From assembly GCF_900091465.1 (NCBI RefSeq), contig NZ_FMHV01000002.1, forward strand, positions 3,906,001-3,970,000: a DNA stretch of 64,000 bases. The letters run 5' to 3'. The position numbers and the translations under genes were made by a program. The notes under the pieces were generated by a model. The model made no database searches. It was given only the letters and a program-made list of their open reading frames with translations, and was not told the DNA's origin. Shown piece after piece: positions 33,783 to 41,843 of the stretch. Positions within the stretch are counted from its first letter, which is position 1; each line of letters opens with the position of its first letter. The stretch is from Micromonospora rhizosphaerae (GTDB taxonomy: Bacteria; Actinomycetota; Actinomycetes; Mycobacteriales; Micromonosporaceae).

Positions 33783-35587
33783 CGCGGGGCCACCCGGGCG
33801 TGGACGACTGCCGTCGCCCCCTCCTGCGCGGCGAGGAGCGCGCGGTGCAGGGCCGGCCCCAGGTCGTCCGGATCCTCTACCGGGCCGGTGGCCCAGCACC
33901 CGTACGACCGGGCGAGCCCGGCGATGTCCACCGCCGGATCGGCGATGCGCATGCCGATCCAGCTGTTCTCGACCGGGCGACCCCGTTGGCGCGCCACCTC
34001 CGCCTGATGCGGCTCGTCGTTGTAGAACGAACTGTTGTCGTTGACCACGAGCAGCGCCGGCACCCGGTAGTGGGCGGCGGTCCACAGGGCGCCGGCGGCC
34101 ATGAGCAGGTCTCCGTCCCCGATGATTCCGACGCCGAGTTGGCCGCGGTCCCGGGCGGCGAGAGCGCCGCCGACGAAGGCACCCGGCCCGTAGCCGACGC
34201 CGCCGCCACCGGAGTGCCCGAGGTACGAGCCGGCCCCGGGCAGCTGCCACAGCCCCTCCGGCCAGGTCCTGGTGTTGCGTAGGCAGAGCAGGTGGTCAAC
34301 GTCGCGTACCGCCTGCCAGGTCTCGCCGACCAGCCGGGCCGGCGAGATCCGCCGGTCGGCCCAGCGCGCCGCGACCTGCTCGCGCTGCCGCTGGCGCAGG
34401 CGGGCGGCGCGGGCGGTGACCTCCGCCCGCCGGGCCGCCGCCGCGGCCGGGTCCACCCGCTCGGCGAGGGCCGCGTGCAGCACCCGTAGCCCGAGCAGCG
34501 GGTCGCTCAGCAGTTGGACGTCCCGGGGCACCGGTGTCGCGAAGGCGTTGCTCCAGGACCGCAGTCCCAGGTCGCCGTGCGACAGGTCGACGACGACCGG
34601 GCCGTCATCGGGACGGTCCCGCCCCACGCCTCGCGCCCCCCTTCCCGCGGGACGCAGCAGGGCCGTCAGGTCGACGACGTCGACGGCGAGGACGACGTCC
34701 GCCTCGTCCAGGACACTTCGGTCCCCGGTGCAGTTCTGCGGGTGGCTGGTGGGCAGCGCCGACCAGTTCCGATCGTCGTGGTAGGCCGCGCCGAGCAGCT
34801 CGACCAGCGCGGCGAGGGGAGCGGTAGCGGCAGGGTCGAGGGCGATCCGTCCGGCCACCACGACCGGGCGCCGGGCCCGCGCGAGTACGGCCGCCGCCCG
34901 GTCCAGGGCTTCCGGGTCCGGCGCGAAGGCGGGGGCGGGGGCGTGCCGCACGGGGTCCGGGACCGGCACCGGCCGGTCTAGCCGTTCCTCCTGGACGCCG
35001 GCGTCCAGGGAGACGTACGCCGGTCCGCGCGGTGCCGACAGCGCCCGCTGCCGGGCGCGCAGGACGTCGGCCGCGAACGCCGCCGCGGTCAGGGGCTCGG
35101 CGTCCCAGACCACGAAGTCCCGTACCAGCTGGGCCTGCGTCGTCGCCGAGTGGATCCAGTCCACCGGCCGGCGCCGGGCAGGATCCGCCGGTCCGCTTCC
35201 GCCGAGCAGCAGCAGGGGAGCCCGGTCGCACCACGCGTTGTAGACCGCCATGGATCCGTGCATGAGGCCGACCAGGTCGTGCACGGCGGCGACCCCGAGC
35301 TGCCCGGTCGCCTTGGACCAGCCGTGCGCGAGCGCCACGGCGATCTCCTCGTGCAGGCAGAGCAGGAGTTGCGGGGTCACATTGCCGCCGTGGTTCACCA
35401 CGGAGTCGTGCAGCCCGCGGAACGACGAGCCCGGATTCATCGGCAGGTACGGCACCTCGAGTGCGCGCAGCACGTCGACGACCACGTCGCTGCCCCACGC
35501 CGCAGGCCCCCGCCCCGCGGGCAGCCCGGTCGGGCGCTCCACGACCCGGCCCGCCTCGCCGAAGCCGGTGCCCACGATCGCGGTCAT
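33779..35587 (-). CDS. ThDP-dependent enzyme, benzoylformate decarboxylase-like (copy 2)
   Basis: The 602-residue paralogue shares the N-terminal pattern of copy 1 (AWGSDVVVDVLRALE, then MNPGSSFRGLHDS), the activating Glu in CLHEEIAVALAHGWSKATG and the cofactor motif GDGDLLMAAGALW to NDNSSFYND. The middle domain differs strongly from copy 1. Both retain catalytic residues, so neither looks like a dead subunit. It overlaps the AAA+ ATPase gene upstream and the aldehyde dehydrogenase downstream by 4 bp each. Confidence 0.88.
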   Translation of the reverse strand: MTAIVGTGFGEAGRVVERPTGLPAGRGPAAWGSDVVVDVLRALEVPYLPMNPGSSFRGLHDSVVNHGGNVTPQLLLCLHEEIAVALAHGWSKATGQLGVAAVHDLVGLMHGSMAVYNAWCDRAPLLLLGGSGPADPARRRPVDWIHSATTQAQLVRDFVVWDAEPLTAAAFAADVLRARQRALSAPRGPAYVSLDAGVQEERLDRPVPVPDPVRHAPAPAFAPDPEALDRAAAVLARARRPVVVAGRIALDPAATAPLAALVELLGAAYHDDRNWSALPTSHPQNCTGDRSVLDEADVVLAVDVVDLTALLRPAGRGARGVGRDRPDDGPVVVDLSHGDLGLRSWSNAFATPVPRDVQLLSDPLLGLRVLHAALAERVDPAAAAARRAEVTARAARLRQRQREQVAARWADRRISPARLVGETWQAVRDVDHLLCLRNTRTWPEGLWQLPGAGSYLGHSGGGGVGYGPGAFVGGALAARDRGQLGVGIIGDGDLLMAAGALWTAAHYRVPALLVVNDNSSFYNDEPHQAEVARQRGRPVENSWIGMRIADPAVDIAGLARSYGCWATGPVEDPDDLGPALHRALLAAQEGATAVVHARVAPR

Positions 35588-36483
35588 CGCCGGCCCGTCA
35601 CTGTGCCCGCTGCTGCCTCGACGGCGGCGAACAGGTCCTCCGCCGTCAGTTGTGCGGGGTCCGCGGCCAGCTCGGGTCGCTGGGCCACCGACGCGAGGAT
35701 CACCTTGCGGGCGCGCCGGCCGTCGAAGCCCACGCACCGGCCGGCGAGTTTGGCGTGCAGGGCCGCGTCCTCGGCCAGGTGCCGCAACGGGGGCCAGAGC
35801 GCGGCGAGCTCAGCCAGCGACGAGCCGATGATCCGGGCGAGCACCTCCTCGTCCGGCAGGTCGAGCTCGAGCACGAGGTCGGCGCGCGACAGGACGGCCT
35901 CGTCGACGGCGGCGGTGAAGTTCGTCGTGGCCAGCAGCAGGAGGTGCGGGCACGTCGCCCGCAGCGCGTCGAGGCCGGCGAGCACCGCGTCGGTGGCCCG
36001 GTGCACGTCCACCGGATTGGTCTCGAAGGAAGCCGTGCTGCGGCGTACGGCGAGCGCCTCCACCTCGTCGACCAGGACGATGGTGTGGGGGCGACGCGCG
36101 GCGAGCTCGGGCAGCGTCTCGGTGAACAGCCGACGCACCGCCCGCTGGCTCTCGCCGAGCAGCTCGCTGGGGAAGGCGTGGGGGTCCACCTCGACGAAGG
36201 TTGTCGCGCCCCGCCGGGCGACCGCCACCGCGGCGGCCTGGGCCAGCCCCTGACAGAGCGTGGACTTGCCGGTGCCCGGCGGGCCGGCGAGCACGATCAG
36301 GCCGTGCGGCGGGCCGGACAGCGACTGGAGCGCCCGGCCGTGCCGAAGTACCAGAACGGCCGTGCCGAGCAGCTGTTCCTTCGTGCCGGGCGGCACGATG
36401 ATCGAGTCCCAGGGCCCGTCGTGGTGGTCGGCCGGTAGGACGTGGACACCGGTGATTCCCGGCGGCAGGCGTACGTCGGCCAT
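35584..36483 (-). CDS. AAA+ ATPase resembling TRIP13/Pch2
   Basis: The 299-residue protein has Walker A GPPGTGKS (67-74), Walker B IVLVDE (135-140), sensor-1 TTN (186-188) and an Arg finger in LSRAD (R200). The segment before Walker A (DGPWDSIIVPPGTKEQLL) and the order FVEVDPHAFPSELLGES, DEVEALAVRR, ATDAVLAGLDALR are like TRIP13/Pch2, which unfold HORMA proteins; bacterial homologues act with HORMA and CD-NTase proteins in CBASS defence. No HORMA or CD-NTase gene is nearby. Here it is coupled to a ThDP enzyme gene (ATGA) and follows a bicupin, so a remodelling or activase role for a pathway enzyme is proposed. Confidence 0.85.
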   Translation of the reverse strand: MADVRLPPGITGVHVLPADHHDGPWDSIIVPPGTKEQLLGTAVLVLRHGRALQSLSGPPHGLIVLAGPPGTGKSTLCQGLAQAAAVAVARRGATTFVEVDPHAFPSELLGESQRAVRRLFTETLPELAARRPHTIVLVDEVEALAVRRSTASFETNPVDVHRATDAVLAGLDALRATCPHLLLLATTNFTAAVDEAVLSRADLVLELDLPDEEVLARIIGSSLAELAALWPPLRHLAEDAALHAKLAGRCVGFDGRRARKVILASVAQRPELAADPAQLTAEDLFAAVEAAAGTVTGRR

Positions 36484-36497
36484 TCCCGTCTCCGGAT

Positions 36498-37571
36498 TCA
36501 GGGCCAGGTGGGGCGGTCGAGCGCCGGCCACTGGATGGTGGTCGGGTCGCCGGCCTGCCGGTCCCTGATGTGGGTGGGCGGCTCCTCGAAGAGCACGAGT
36601 GGGTCGCAGAGCGCCCGCATCGTCTCCAGCAGGCTGTCGAACATGTGGATCCGGACCACCTTCGCCGTCTTCTCCGGGTCGTCGTTGAAGTGCTGGTGCC
36701 AGAGGAAGTGGTCGACGATGATCAGGTCGCCCTTCTTCCAACGGTGGTTCGTACCGCCCTCGGGCTCCGTGCCCAGGTAGGTGTGTCCCGACCCGTCCAG
36801 GACGTACAACCACGCCTCACCGGGATGCCGGTGCATCGACTGCCCACGGCCGGGGCCGATCTCGAACATCGCCATGGTGATGCCCGATGCCTGATAGCCG
36901 ATCGCGCGGTCGAGCAGGAAGGTCGTCCGGGTCCCCCGTGGAGTGTTGACCATCTCCATGTCGTCCCAGCTGGTGTGCAGTCGGCCGGTCCGCCGGGACT
37001 GCTGTTCGCGGCCGAGTCGGCGGACCCTGCGCGCGTAGGGGTCGTCCCCGGGCAGACGGGGGGTGTAGGCGGGGCGTCCCGGCAGTTCGGCGAAGGGGGT
37101 GTGGCCGGCGTCTTCCAGGATGGACATGCCCATCGTGTCGAGCATCGGCTCACTCGAGAAGGTCAGGTAGCGGGCTGTCGCCGTGCCGTCGTTGCCGGAC
37201 CGGTGCCAGGACCAGGCGGGGATGTGCAGCGAGTCGCCGGGGCCCCACTCGATGCGCTCGCCGTCGATCTCGGTCCAGCCCCAGCCGCCGACGACCAGGA
37301 CCATCGCATCCCAGGAGTGACGGTGGACGGTGGTGGTCGTCCCCGGGTCGAACTCGTGGACCAGGGCGTCCATCGTGCGGGTGGGGCGATCGCCGTCGAC
37401 GCCGACATAGACACCGACCCGGCTGCCCCGCTCGGTGGGCTGCATGATCACGTCGTCGTGGGCGACGACGTCCCGGTGGTTCTGCCGCCAGTCCTCCAGG
37501 AACTTGGCGCGCCGGGTCTTCTGGACGTGGTAGTGGCTGACGCCTGTCGTCGTCCGGGTCGTCACGAACAT
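36498..37571 (-). CDS. Bicupin protein, gentisate-dioxygenase-like (copy 1)
   Basis: The 357-residue protein contains two cupin barrels. Barrel 1 has H83 and H85 (VHRHSWDAMVLVVGG) and a later His in PAWSWHRSG. Barrel 2 has MHRHPGEAWLYVLDGSGHTYL and the final His in LWHQHFN, giving a full metal set in the second barrel. Bicupins of this type include gentisate and 1-hydroxy-2-naphthoate ring-cleavage dioxygenases. GGAGGT directly abuts the ATG at 37571; a GTG at 37565 has better spacing and may be the real start. It is the first gene of the six-gene operon. Confidence 0.85.
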   Translation of the reverse strand: MFVTTRTTTGVSHYHVQKTRRAKFLEDWRQNHRDVVAHDDVIMQPTERGSRVGVYVGVDGDRPTRTMDALVHEFDPGTTTTVHRHSWDAMVLVVGGWGWTEIDGERIEWGPGDSLHIPAWSWHRSGNDGTATARYLTFSSEPMLDTMGMSILEDAGHTPFAELPGRPAYTPRLPGDDPYARRVRRLGREQQSRRTGRLHTSWDDMEMVNTPRGTRTTFLLDRAIGYQASGITMAMFEIGPGRGQSMHRHPGEAWLYVLDGSGHTYLGTEPEGGTNHRWKKGDLIIVDHFLWHQHFNDDPEKTAKVVRIHMFDSLLETMRALCDPLVLFEEPPTHIRDRQAGDPTTIQWPALDRPTWP

Positions 37572-37575
37572 ACCT

Positions 37576-37594
37576 CCAATGGACTAACCATTGG
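37576..37594. promoter_or_regulatory. GntR/FadR-type operator, copy C (19-bp palindrome)
   Basis: CCAATGG-ACTAA-CCATTGG is a 19-bp inverted repeat with core TGGACTAACCA at 37580-37590. It overlaps the ribosome binding site of the bicupin gene, so a bound protein would stop transcription close to the start codon. Confidence 0.65.
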
Positions 37595-37655
37595 CTGTAC
37601 TCTGTCAGCTCGACCTGGGCTTGCACAAGAGCACGCCGCGCTTGGTCTACCGCTC

Positions 37656-38159
37656 TTAGCCGCTGCGGCCGTCCCGGAAGCGCGGCCCACGGTCAAGCGA
37701 CTGCATCGCGTCGGGCGCCCGGGGGATCCACCGCGGCGTCCGCGCGCAGTAGTCCTCGTACGCCCCACCGAACCGCTCACGTAGGCGCTTCTCGTCCTGC
37801 CGGACCCGGTCGGCGAACCACCTCAGGTGCCAGCCGACCAGTCCGGAGGCGAGCGGCGACCGGGACGAGAGGGCCAGTCCGGTCAGGAAGAGCAGGTGGC
37901 CGCCGTACATCGGGTTGCGCGTCCAGCGATACGGGCCCGCCTCGACGAGGCGCTCCGGCATGCCCTGCGACATCCCGGGTGGCCCGCCCGCCCTGGACAG
38001 CCGGTAGGCGCCGGCGAGCCGGTAGGCGGCGTACCCCGCGGCCATGAGGGGCAGGCCCGTGGCCCGTACCCGCCGGCGGCTCAGCACCTGTTCGACGCCG
38101 ACCACCAGCGGCCAGATCAGAAAGGTACGGGTGGACGTGGACGACAGCGACATCCTCAT
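37656..38159 (-). CDS. Isoprenylcysteine methyltransferase-family membrane protein
   Basis: The 167-residue protein has membrane helices near 12-28, 34-50 and 88-110 and the family motif GPYRWTRNPMYGGHLLFLTG, then RVRQDEKRLRERFGGAYEDY ending in RWIP. Members of this ICMT/PEMT group transfer methyl from SAM to small or lipid-like substrates; in bacteria the targets are mostly unknown. It overlaps the MFS gene upstream in ATGA. It could methylate a pathway compound, but this is inference only. Confidence 0.8.
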   Translation of the reverse strand: MRMSLSSTSTRTFLIWPLVVGVEQVLSRRRVRATGLPLMAAGYAAYRLAGAYRLSRAGGPPGMSQGMPERLVEAGPYRWTRNPMYGGHLLFLTGLALSSRSPLASGLVGWHLRWFADRVRQDEKRLRERFGGAYEDYCARTPRWIPRAPDAMQSLDRGPRFRDGRSG

Positions 38160-39325
38160 CGGGGGCCTCCGGGGTGGGAAGTTGCGGGGGAGCGGACGCG
38201 TACGACAGCCGCGCTGGCGGTGATGAGCGCGCCCGCCAAACCCATCGCGGCGGTGAGCGGAATGATCGCGACCGCGCTCGCCACCGCGAGCGGCGCGGCG
38301 AACAACGCCGCCGCCCGGAAGGTCCCCGCCGTCGCGATGGCGTCGCCGCGCTCTTCGGGATGCACCGAGTCGGTCGCGATGGCGGGGCCGATGGTCTGCA
38401 GCACGCCCGCGCCGAGCCCGGACACCGCCAGCAGCGCACCGGCCGCCCACCAGGCGTCAGCGGCCAGGGCCACCAGGCCGGTGGTGGCCCCCGTGGCGAG
38501 GGTGCCGAGCACGAAGGAGCGCATCACCCAGCGATGGCGCACCCGGCCGACGATCGCGGAGCCGACGACCGAGGCGCCGTTCGCGACCGACACGAGAACG
38601 CCGATGGTGGAGGCGGGCTGTCGAGCGGCGTCGAGCGCCACCGGCACGTAGCTGGAGAGCAGGCCCCGCCACGCGCCCGCGGTCACGCCGGCCCAGCAGC
38701 CGACGTCCACGCCCGGGCGACGCCAGATCCGCCCAGGAGGACCCTCCGGTGGCGGACGGAAGGGCGGTAGCCGGTCGATCGCCAGCGCCGGCAGCACGGC
38801 AACCGCGGCGATCGCCGCGCCGACCCCGAGCGCCGCTCGCGGCGAATGCTCCACCAGCAGCCCGGCGAGGACGGGTCCCGCGAGCAGTCCCACACTGGAG
38901 ACGAAGTTGATCGTCGCGAGTGCGCCGACGGCGGGTGCGTCATTGCGCACGACATGGGTCTGGCTACCGGTCCAGAAACAGGCGCGGGCGAAGCCTTGCA
39001 GCACTTCGGCCAGGGTGAACGGAACCACGGCGGCCGACGCGACGACCAGGCCGTTCGAGAGGCAGAGGGCGACCCCCGCGGCGACGACGAGGACCCAGTC
39101 GCCGACCAGCCGCATGGCCGCGCCGAGGACCAGCCGGGTCGCCATCTGGGCGATCGCCGAGAGGGCGGTGAGCACACCGACCTCGACCGCCGAGTAGCCG
39201 GAGCGCAGCGCCAGTAGCGGTAGCGCGACCGATGCGATGCCGAGCGAGCAGGAGAAGACCGCGGCGCCCCCCGCGGACGCGATGGTGTCGCGCGAGAGGC
39301 GCCGCAAGGCCGCTGCCGACCACAC
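38156..39325 (-). CDS. MFS transporter
   Basis: The 389-residue protein has about 12 membrane helices with weak MFS motifs (LVLGAAMRLVGDWVL after helix 2; PVLAGLLVEHSPR; ATAGTFRAAALFAAP). It starts with GTG 9 nt after the bicupin stop and lacks a strong ribosome binding site, so translation may be coupled. It lies between a bicupin and an ICMT-like gene and probably moves the substrate or product of that unit. Confidence 0.8.
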   Translation of the reverse strand: MWSAAALRRLSRDTIASAGGAAVFSCSLGIASVALPLLALRSGYSAVEVGVLTALSAIAQMATRLVLGAAMRLVGDWVLVVAAGVALCLSNGLVVASAAVVPFTLAEVLQGFARACFWTGSQTHVVRNDAPAVGALATINFVSSVGLLAGPVLAGLLVEHSPRAALGVGAAIAAVAVLPALAIDRLPPFRPPPEGPPGRIWRRPGVDVGCWAGVTAGAWRGLLSSYVPVALDAARQPASTIGVLVSVANGASVVGSAIVGRVRHRWVMRSFVLGTLATGATTGLVALAADAWWAAGALLAVSGLGAGVLQTIGPAIATDSVHPEERGDAIATAGTFRAAALFAAPLAVASAVAIIPLTAAMGLAGALITASAAVVRVRSPATSHPGGPR

Positions 39326-39334
39326 GAGGTCTGG

Positions 39335-40363
39335 TCAGACCGAGGCGCTGGTCAGCTGCTCGGCGTCCGGGGTCCGTTCGGAGGCCGGCTCGAAGTAGTG
39401 GACCGTGTCGTACCCGAGGTGCTTGAAGACGCGGTTCTGCGCGCTGAACAGCCGCAGCGGCCTGCCGTCCGCCGCGAAGAGCTGGCACACGTGGTTCTGC
39501 GGGACGTACAGCGTGTCGCCCTGCTTGATCTCGTACCGCTCGGGTTCCAGCGCGATGCGGGCGTAGTACTTCTCGGCGATCTCCGCCTCGACCTCCCACT
39601 GCAACGCGTACCCCTCGCCGTCGAGCACGTAGTACACCTCGTCGGCCATCTTCCAGTACTTGCCACTGTGGCCGCCGGCGGGAAGGTCGAGCTCGAAGGC
39701 GTCCACGCTGAAGATGCGCGCGTCGGTGCGCTCTGGCGAGGACATGACCCGAACCCGCCCAAGCGGGGTGTCCTCCCATGTCGTGTCGGACGGGGAGATC
39801 ACCTTCTTGCGCTCCAGGACACCCGGAGTCCAGATACGCGACCAGTCCTCGCGCGGGCCGAAACGTTCCTCGTCCTCGACCGGCCCGGAGCGCCCCTGCT
39901 GGATCAGGCCCATGAACATCCAGGTGCACTTCGCCTTGACGACGAGCGCGACCGCCCGCTCCGAGTACGGGTTGAAGTGCCGGTGCACCGAGTCCGTGTG
40001 CACGAAGACCAGGTCGTCCTTGCTCCAGTCGTACCGCTGGTCGTCGTGGATCTCGTAGCCGCGCCCCTCGAGGATGTAGAAGGCCGCCTCGTTCTGGTGG
40101 CCATGCCCGTGGTTGGACGACTCCGGCGGCAGTTCGACGAAGTGCACCTGAATCGTCTGGGTGAGGAAGTCCTCGTCGCCTGGGCCAATGCGCCACCAGG
40201 TCCGACTCTTCGCGCTGTCGCCGGAGTGCGCGACCTTCGCGTCGTCCACGACGACGCTGTCGTCGCGTACCCGGTCGACCGCCAGTTGCCGGCGCCGGAA
40301 CTCGTTAAGCCCGTAGGTCTGCGACGTCAAACCGCGCACGAACACGCGGCCGCTCTTGCCCAT
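39335..40363 (-). CDS. Bicupin protein (copy 2)
   Basis: The 342-residue protein has two cupin barrels. Barrel 1 carries HGHGHQNEAAFYILEGRGY and HTDSVHRHFN, a full 3-His/Glu metal set. Barrel 2 (ADEVYYVLDGEGYALQW, VPQNHVCQLF) has lost most ligands. In the 36.5-kb bicupin the second barrel carries the metal set instead, so the two are not simple duplicates. It may be a ring-cleavage dioxygenase. The ATG at 40363 has GGAGG 5 nt upstream. It opens the operon with MFS and ICMT-like genes. Confidence 0.82.
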   Translation of the reverse strand: MGKSGRVFVRGLTSQTYGLNEFRRRQLAVDRVRDDSVVVDDAKVAHSGDSAKSRTWWRIGPGDEDFLTQTIQVHFVELPPESSNHGHGHQNEAAFYILEGRGYEIHDDQRYDWSKDDLVFVHTDSVHRHFNPYSERAVALVVKAKCTWMFMGLIQQGRSGPVEDEERFGPREDWSRIWTPGVLERKKVISPSDTTWEDTPLGRVRVMSSPERTDARIFSVDAFELDLPAGGHSGKYWKMADEVYYVLDGEGYALQWEVEAEIAEKYYARIALEPERYEIKQGDTLYVPQNHVCQLFAADGRPLRLFSAQNRVFKHLGYDTVHYFEPASERTPDAEQLTSASV

Positions 40364-40431
40364 TGGTCCTCCGGTCTTCTCGGTGGTGGTGCCTGCGCCA
40401 GCGGGCACCCAACCCGCTCGGATTCGGTTAA

Positions 40432-40442
40432 TGGTATAACCT
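40432..40442. promoter_or_regulatory. GntR/FadR-type operator, copy D
   Basis: TGGTATAACCT differs from the perfect dyad TGGT-N3-ACCA only at the last base. It lies about 70 bp upstream of the bicupin gene and is the right-most copy, marking the end of the proposed regulon. The stretch from 40443 to 40606 holds nothing recognised. Confidence 0.6.
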
Positions 40443-40606
40443 TTATCCGATCAAGGGAAGGGCTGTCCAGGGTGGCGTCGAGCCAGCCGACGTTCAACAG
40501 CGGCGGGTCCGGCCACGGCTCGTGCCGCAGCGCCTGTGGGTCGGACAGGTGGTTAGTCGTGATTGGATCGTGACCGCCTCGGGTCACGGTGTTGGTTCTC
40601 GTCAGC

Positions 40607-40700
40607 CGCGCTTCTGCCGCCCACACCGACCTGCGGTTGAGCGCCGCCACCCCCGGTGCCAACCAGCTACCACTGCGGGAACGAGGTCTGGACAAGCTCA
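40607..40700 (+). repeat. 94-bp inverted repeat, left copy
   Basis: This 94-bp segment (from CGCGCTTCTGCC to GACAAGCTCA) recurs in inverted orientation at 42818-42911 with about 6 mismatches. The two copies face each other around the oxidoreductase/TetR module. Confidence 0.8.
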
Positions 40701-40883
40701 ATCATCAACGTCCTCGAAGTCGAGAACCACGGACTCCGCGCCGGCACCGGCAGAACCGGCCAACTGGTCGCCCTACCATCCGCCAGCCACCGCTGATTTC
40801 GTCTACACCGGCATCTCAAGCTGTTTCATCAGCTGAAGCACAACGCCGTCTTCACACTCCTCGCCCCCGATCCGGCCTGCCTG

Positions 40884-41843
40884 TCACGGCACCACGACGA
40901 GCCTACGGCCCCGTAGATCGGTGCGTTGCCAAGCCGTCTCGATATCGCTCAGCGGGACCTTCACCACGTCGAAGGTCAGCTCGCCGGACTGCGCCCACGT
41001 CACGACCTGCCCATACACCTCATGCATGGTCTGTGGGTCGAGTCCTTTGGCCGCGCCGTAGATCTCGACTCCGGAGGTGCGCAGGCTCTCCGCGGCGAGA
41101 ACGAGCCCGGCGCCGGCGGACTCGCCGATCTGGATCAGCCGGGTCGGCTTCGGGAACGCGAATGTCTCCGGGACCAGCGATCGCAGCAGGATCTCGGTGG
41201 GTCGGCCCCAGAGGTAGTCCAGCACGACGTCGTAGCCATCCCCCTTGGCATCGAGGTACGCCTGCGCCAGCGCTTCGTCCGGTACGGCGGTGTTGATCAC
41301 CTCATCGGCGCCCAGGCTTTGTACCTCACGCAGTTGGTCGTCGTCGCGGCCGGTCGCGATGATCCGCCCGGCGCCAAGCAGCCGGGCCACCTTCACCGCG
41401 AGTCGCCCCGCGACCCCGGTCGCGCCCTGCACGAGCACGGTCTCGCCCGGCACGAAGCCAGCGGCGGTCTTGATGGACATGCCGGTGATCGCCGTGCCCA
41501 GCACGGTCGCGATCGCCGGATCGATACCCTCCGCGATCGGCATGTAGGCGCCCTTTGGCACCACGGTCTTCTCGGCGAGCGCACCATAGGGCCGTCGTGG
41601 GTTGCCGAACCCGACCAGGGTGCCGTCCGGCAACGCGCCTATGCCGTCGAAGGCGGGAATCGCCGGCAACTGTGCGGTGTACTGCTGGCTCGCGTAGTGC
41701 GTGCCGGCCGCGATGCGCTTGTCGACGTTCTCGACCGCGACCGCCTTGACGTCAATGACCACCTCATCGTCGCCGGCCACGGGATCCGGGAAGTCCTCGT
41801 AGCGAGGGATGCCACCGACCTCGTGCAACACCGCCGCCTTCAT
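40884..41843 (-). CDS. Zinc-independent MDR oxidoreductase (quinone oxidoreductase-like)
   Basis: The 319-residue protein has the MDR quinone-reductase pattern: KAAVLHEVGGIPRYEDFPDP at the N-terminus, no zinc-ligand Cys in the catalytic domain, the motif VLVQGATGVAGRLAVKVARLLG for NADP(H), and a Gly/Arg-rich ATGRDDDQL after strand 2 that favours NADPH. It reduces an alkene or quinone of unknown nature. Its ATG overlaps the stop of an 82-residue frame upstream (TGATG), and it is divergent from a TetR gene across tet-type operators. Confidence 0.87.
   Translation of the reverse strand: MKAAVLHEVGGIPRYEDFPDPVAGDDEVVIDVKAVAVENVDKRIAAGTHYASQQYTAQLPAIPAFDGIGALPDGTLVGFGNPRRPYGALAEKTVVPKGAYMPIAEGIDPAIATVLGTAITGMSIKTAAGFVPGETVLVQGATGVAGRLAVKVARLLGAGRIIATGRDDDQLREVQSLGADEVINTAVPDEALAQAYLDAKGDGYDVVLDYLWGRPTEILLRSLVPETFAFPKPTRLIQIGESAGAGLVLAAESLRTSGVEIYGAAKGLDPQTMHEVYGQVVTWAQSGELTFDVVKVPLSDIETAWQRTDLRGRRLVVVP

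Noticed and set aside
35584..36483. TRIP13-like ATPase as part of a CBASS defence system
   Set aside because: No CD-NTase, HORMA or effector gene is present in the window; the neighbours are catabolic.
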